This document shows positions 63,210 through 64,000 of a stretch of DNA of 64,000 nucleotides, in pieces. Origin of the DNA: Shumkonia mesophila. Its GTDB lineage: Bacteria; Pseudomonadota; Alphaproteobacteria; Rhodospirillales; Shumkoniaceae. A program made the position numbers and the translations under genes. Below the pieces are notes generated by a model. That model worked only from the letters and a program-made list of their open reading frames with translations, did no database searches and was not told where the DNA came from. Within the stretch, counting starts at the first letter, position 1, and every line of letters starts with the position of its first letter. The DNA is taken from contig NZ_JAOTID010000017.1 of the NCBI RefSeq assembly GCF_026163695.1, positions 1-64,000 of the forward strand, read 5' to 3'.

Positions 63210-64000
63210 ATGGGGGGGCCGCGCTCTTTCCTGCGATGTCTTTGCCTAGCCGCCGCGACGACTGTCGGCGGCTGCGCCGGTTCCGGCGTGGCGCCAGCCG
63301 GCGTCGACGCCTTTCCCGCCCAGGCGGCGGCCGAAACCTTCGCGGCCGGCTACAGCAACATCGCCAACAAGTACATCGACTCGGTGCCGATCGGCGACCT
63401 CGCCATGGAGGGGATGCGGGGGCTGGGCGTTATCGATCCGGCGCTGACGGTGCGTCTGGCCGATGGACAGGTCGTGCTGGCCGCCGGCGACGGCGACGTC
63501 GCGCGCTTCCCGGCTCCTGCCGACGACGATGCCAGCGCCTGGGCCGCCCTGACCGTCGACGTCTCGCGCGCCGGCCGCCGCGTTTCCGGCGACCTGCGCC
63601 AAGCCTCGGTCGAACAGATCTACGAAGCGGTCTTCGACGGCGTCCTGTCCCGGCTCGATCCCTATTCCCGTTATGCCGGCCGTGACGAGGCCGGCCGGAA
63701 TCGCGCCAACCGCGACGGCTTCACCGGAATCGGCATTCGCTTCCAGGTCAAAGACAACCAGGTCCGCATCACCGAGGTCATGGAAGAGACGCCGGCGGAG
63801 GTGGCGGGGCTGACGCCTGGAGACCGCATCACCCACGTCGACGGCGCGGCGACGACCGGCATGTCGTCGGCCGACGTGACCGAGCGTCTGCGTGGGCTGC
63901 TGGAAACCCCAATCAGCGTCACCGTCGCGCGCGACGGCGCCGAATCGCCCCTGACCTTTGCGATGATGCGGGCCCATATCGTTCCCACCTCGGTCACCGC
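63210..64000 (+). CDS. S41-family C-terminal processing protease, partial (cut by window end)
   Basis: The first 263 residues of a lipoprotein: the signal ends VGGC, so Cys22 is the lipidated residue. Then a helical N-domain with VEQIYEAVFDGVLSRLDPYSRYAG, as in the CtpA family, and a PDZ domain FTGIGIRFQVKDNQVRITEV...GLTPGDRITHVDG. The catalytic Ser-Lys domain would lie beyond 64000. It would trim periplasmic proteins. The ATG GGG GGG start is forced by frame; there is no Shine-Dalgarno sequence. Confidence 0.82.
   Translation, partial: MGGPRSFLRCLCLAAATTVGGCAGSGVAPAGVDAFPAQAAAETFAAGYSNIANKYIDSVPIGDLAMEGMRGLGVIDPALTVRLADGQVVLAAGDGDVARFPAPADDDASAWAALTVDVSRAGRRVSGDLRQASVEQIYEAVFDGVLSRLDPYSRYAGRDEAGRNRANRDGFTGIGIRFQVKDNQVRITEVMEETPAEVAGLTPGDRITHVDGAATTGMSSADVTERLRGLLETPISVTVARDGAESPLTFAMMRAHIVPTSVT

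Overview
The window is GC-rich (roughly two-thirds G+C) and densely coded. Its core gene order is typical of Alphaproteobacteria, most like Rhodospirillales: ubiG divergent from lysC, then ptsP, a RodZ-like gene, ispG, hisS, hemA, prfA, prmC, a DUF4167 gene and clpB on one strand. Later come dprA-topA-rnr and a GNAT/C39 plus RimK-like pair. I cannot name the species from the sequence alone. No rRNA, tRNA or CRISPR array was found.

Layout. 1-6.7 kb: a GNAT-C39 peptidase fusion overlapping a RimK-family ATP-grasp ligase, a MOT1-type molybdate/sulfate transporter with a mobile-looking 25-bp inverted repeat at its 5' end, a PagL-like lipid A deacylase and an M23 murein endopeptidase. 6.7-17.6 kb: two complete TRAP transporter operons, each with its own FadR-type GntR regulator. 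One ends in an RpiB-family isomerase and the other in a cytoplasmic asparaginase; a rhomboid/TauE pair lies between them. Both TRAP operons carry a perfect 10-bp RNA hairpin between the binding-protein gene and the small permease gene. 17.6-37.9 kb: the conserved housekeeping block, interrupted by a YqaA-like membrane protein, an AlkA-like glycosylase, a DUF1194 protein and a MOSC protein. 38-44.3 kb: small housekeeping genes (DUF1178, methyltransferases, grxC, comF, sfsA, map, radC-like). 44.3-54.6 kb: a looser accessory zone of small unknown genes, a VOC protein, a secreted nuclease, a trypsin-like lipoprotein, a two-TM coiled-coil protein, an MFS carrier and an Ntn-hydrolase-like protein. 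This zone holds most of the dispersed palindromic repeats and the most AT-rich DNA. 54.6-64 kb: purB, a quinone oxidoreductase, dprA, topA, rnr and the start of an S41 protease gene cut by the window end.

How the genes work together. The TRAP modules look like self-contained sense-import-convert units for organic acids: a regulator, a periplasmic binding protein, a two-part permease and one enzyme. Neither substrate can be read from sequence. prfA and prmC are a release factor and its methyltransferase. hemA and hisS draw on charged tRNA metabolism. topA, rnr and dprA handle DNA topology, RNA decay and incoming DNA. The most promising little-described items are the GNAT-C39/RimK cassette, the TRAP-asparaginase-FadR operon, the paired TCCCAC-N3-GTGGGA sites beside yqaA and a possible 25-residue membrane peptide, and the AT-rich iteron-like patch near 52 kb.
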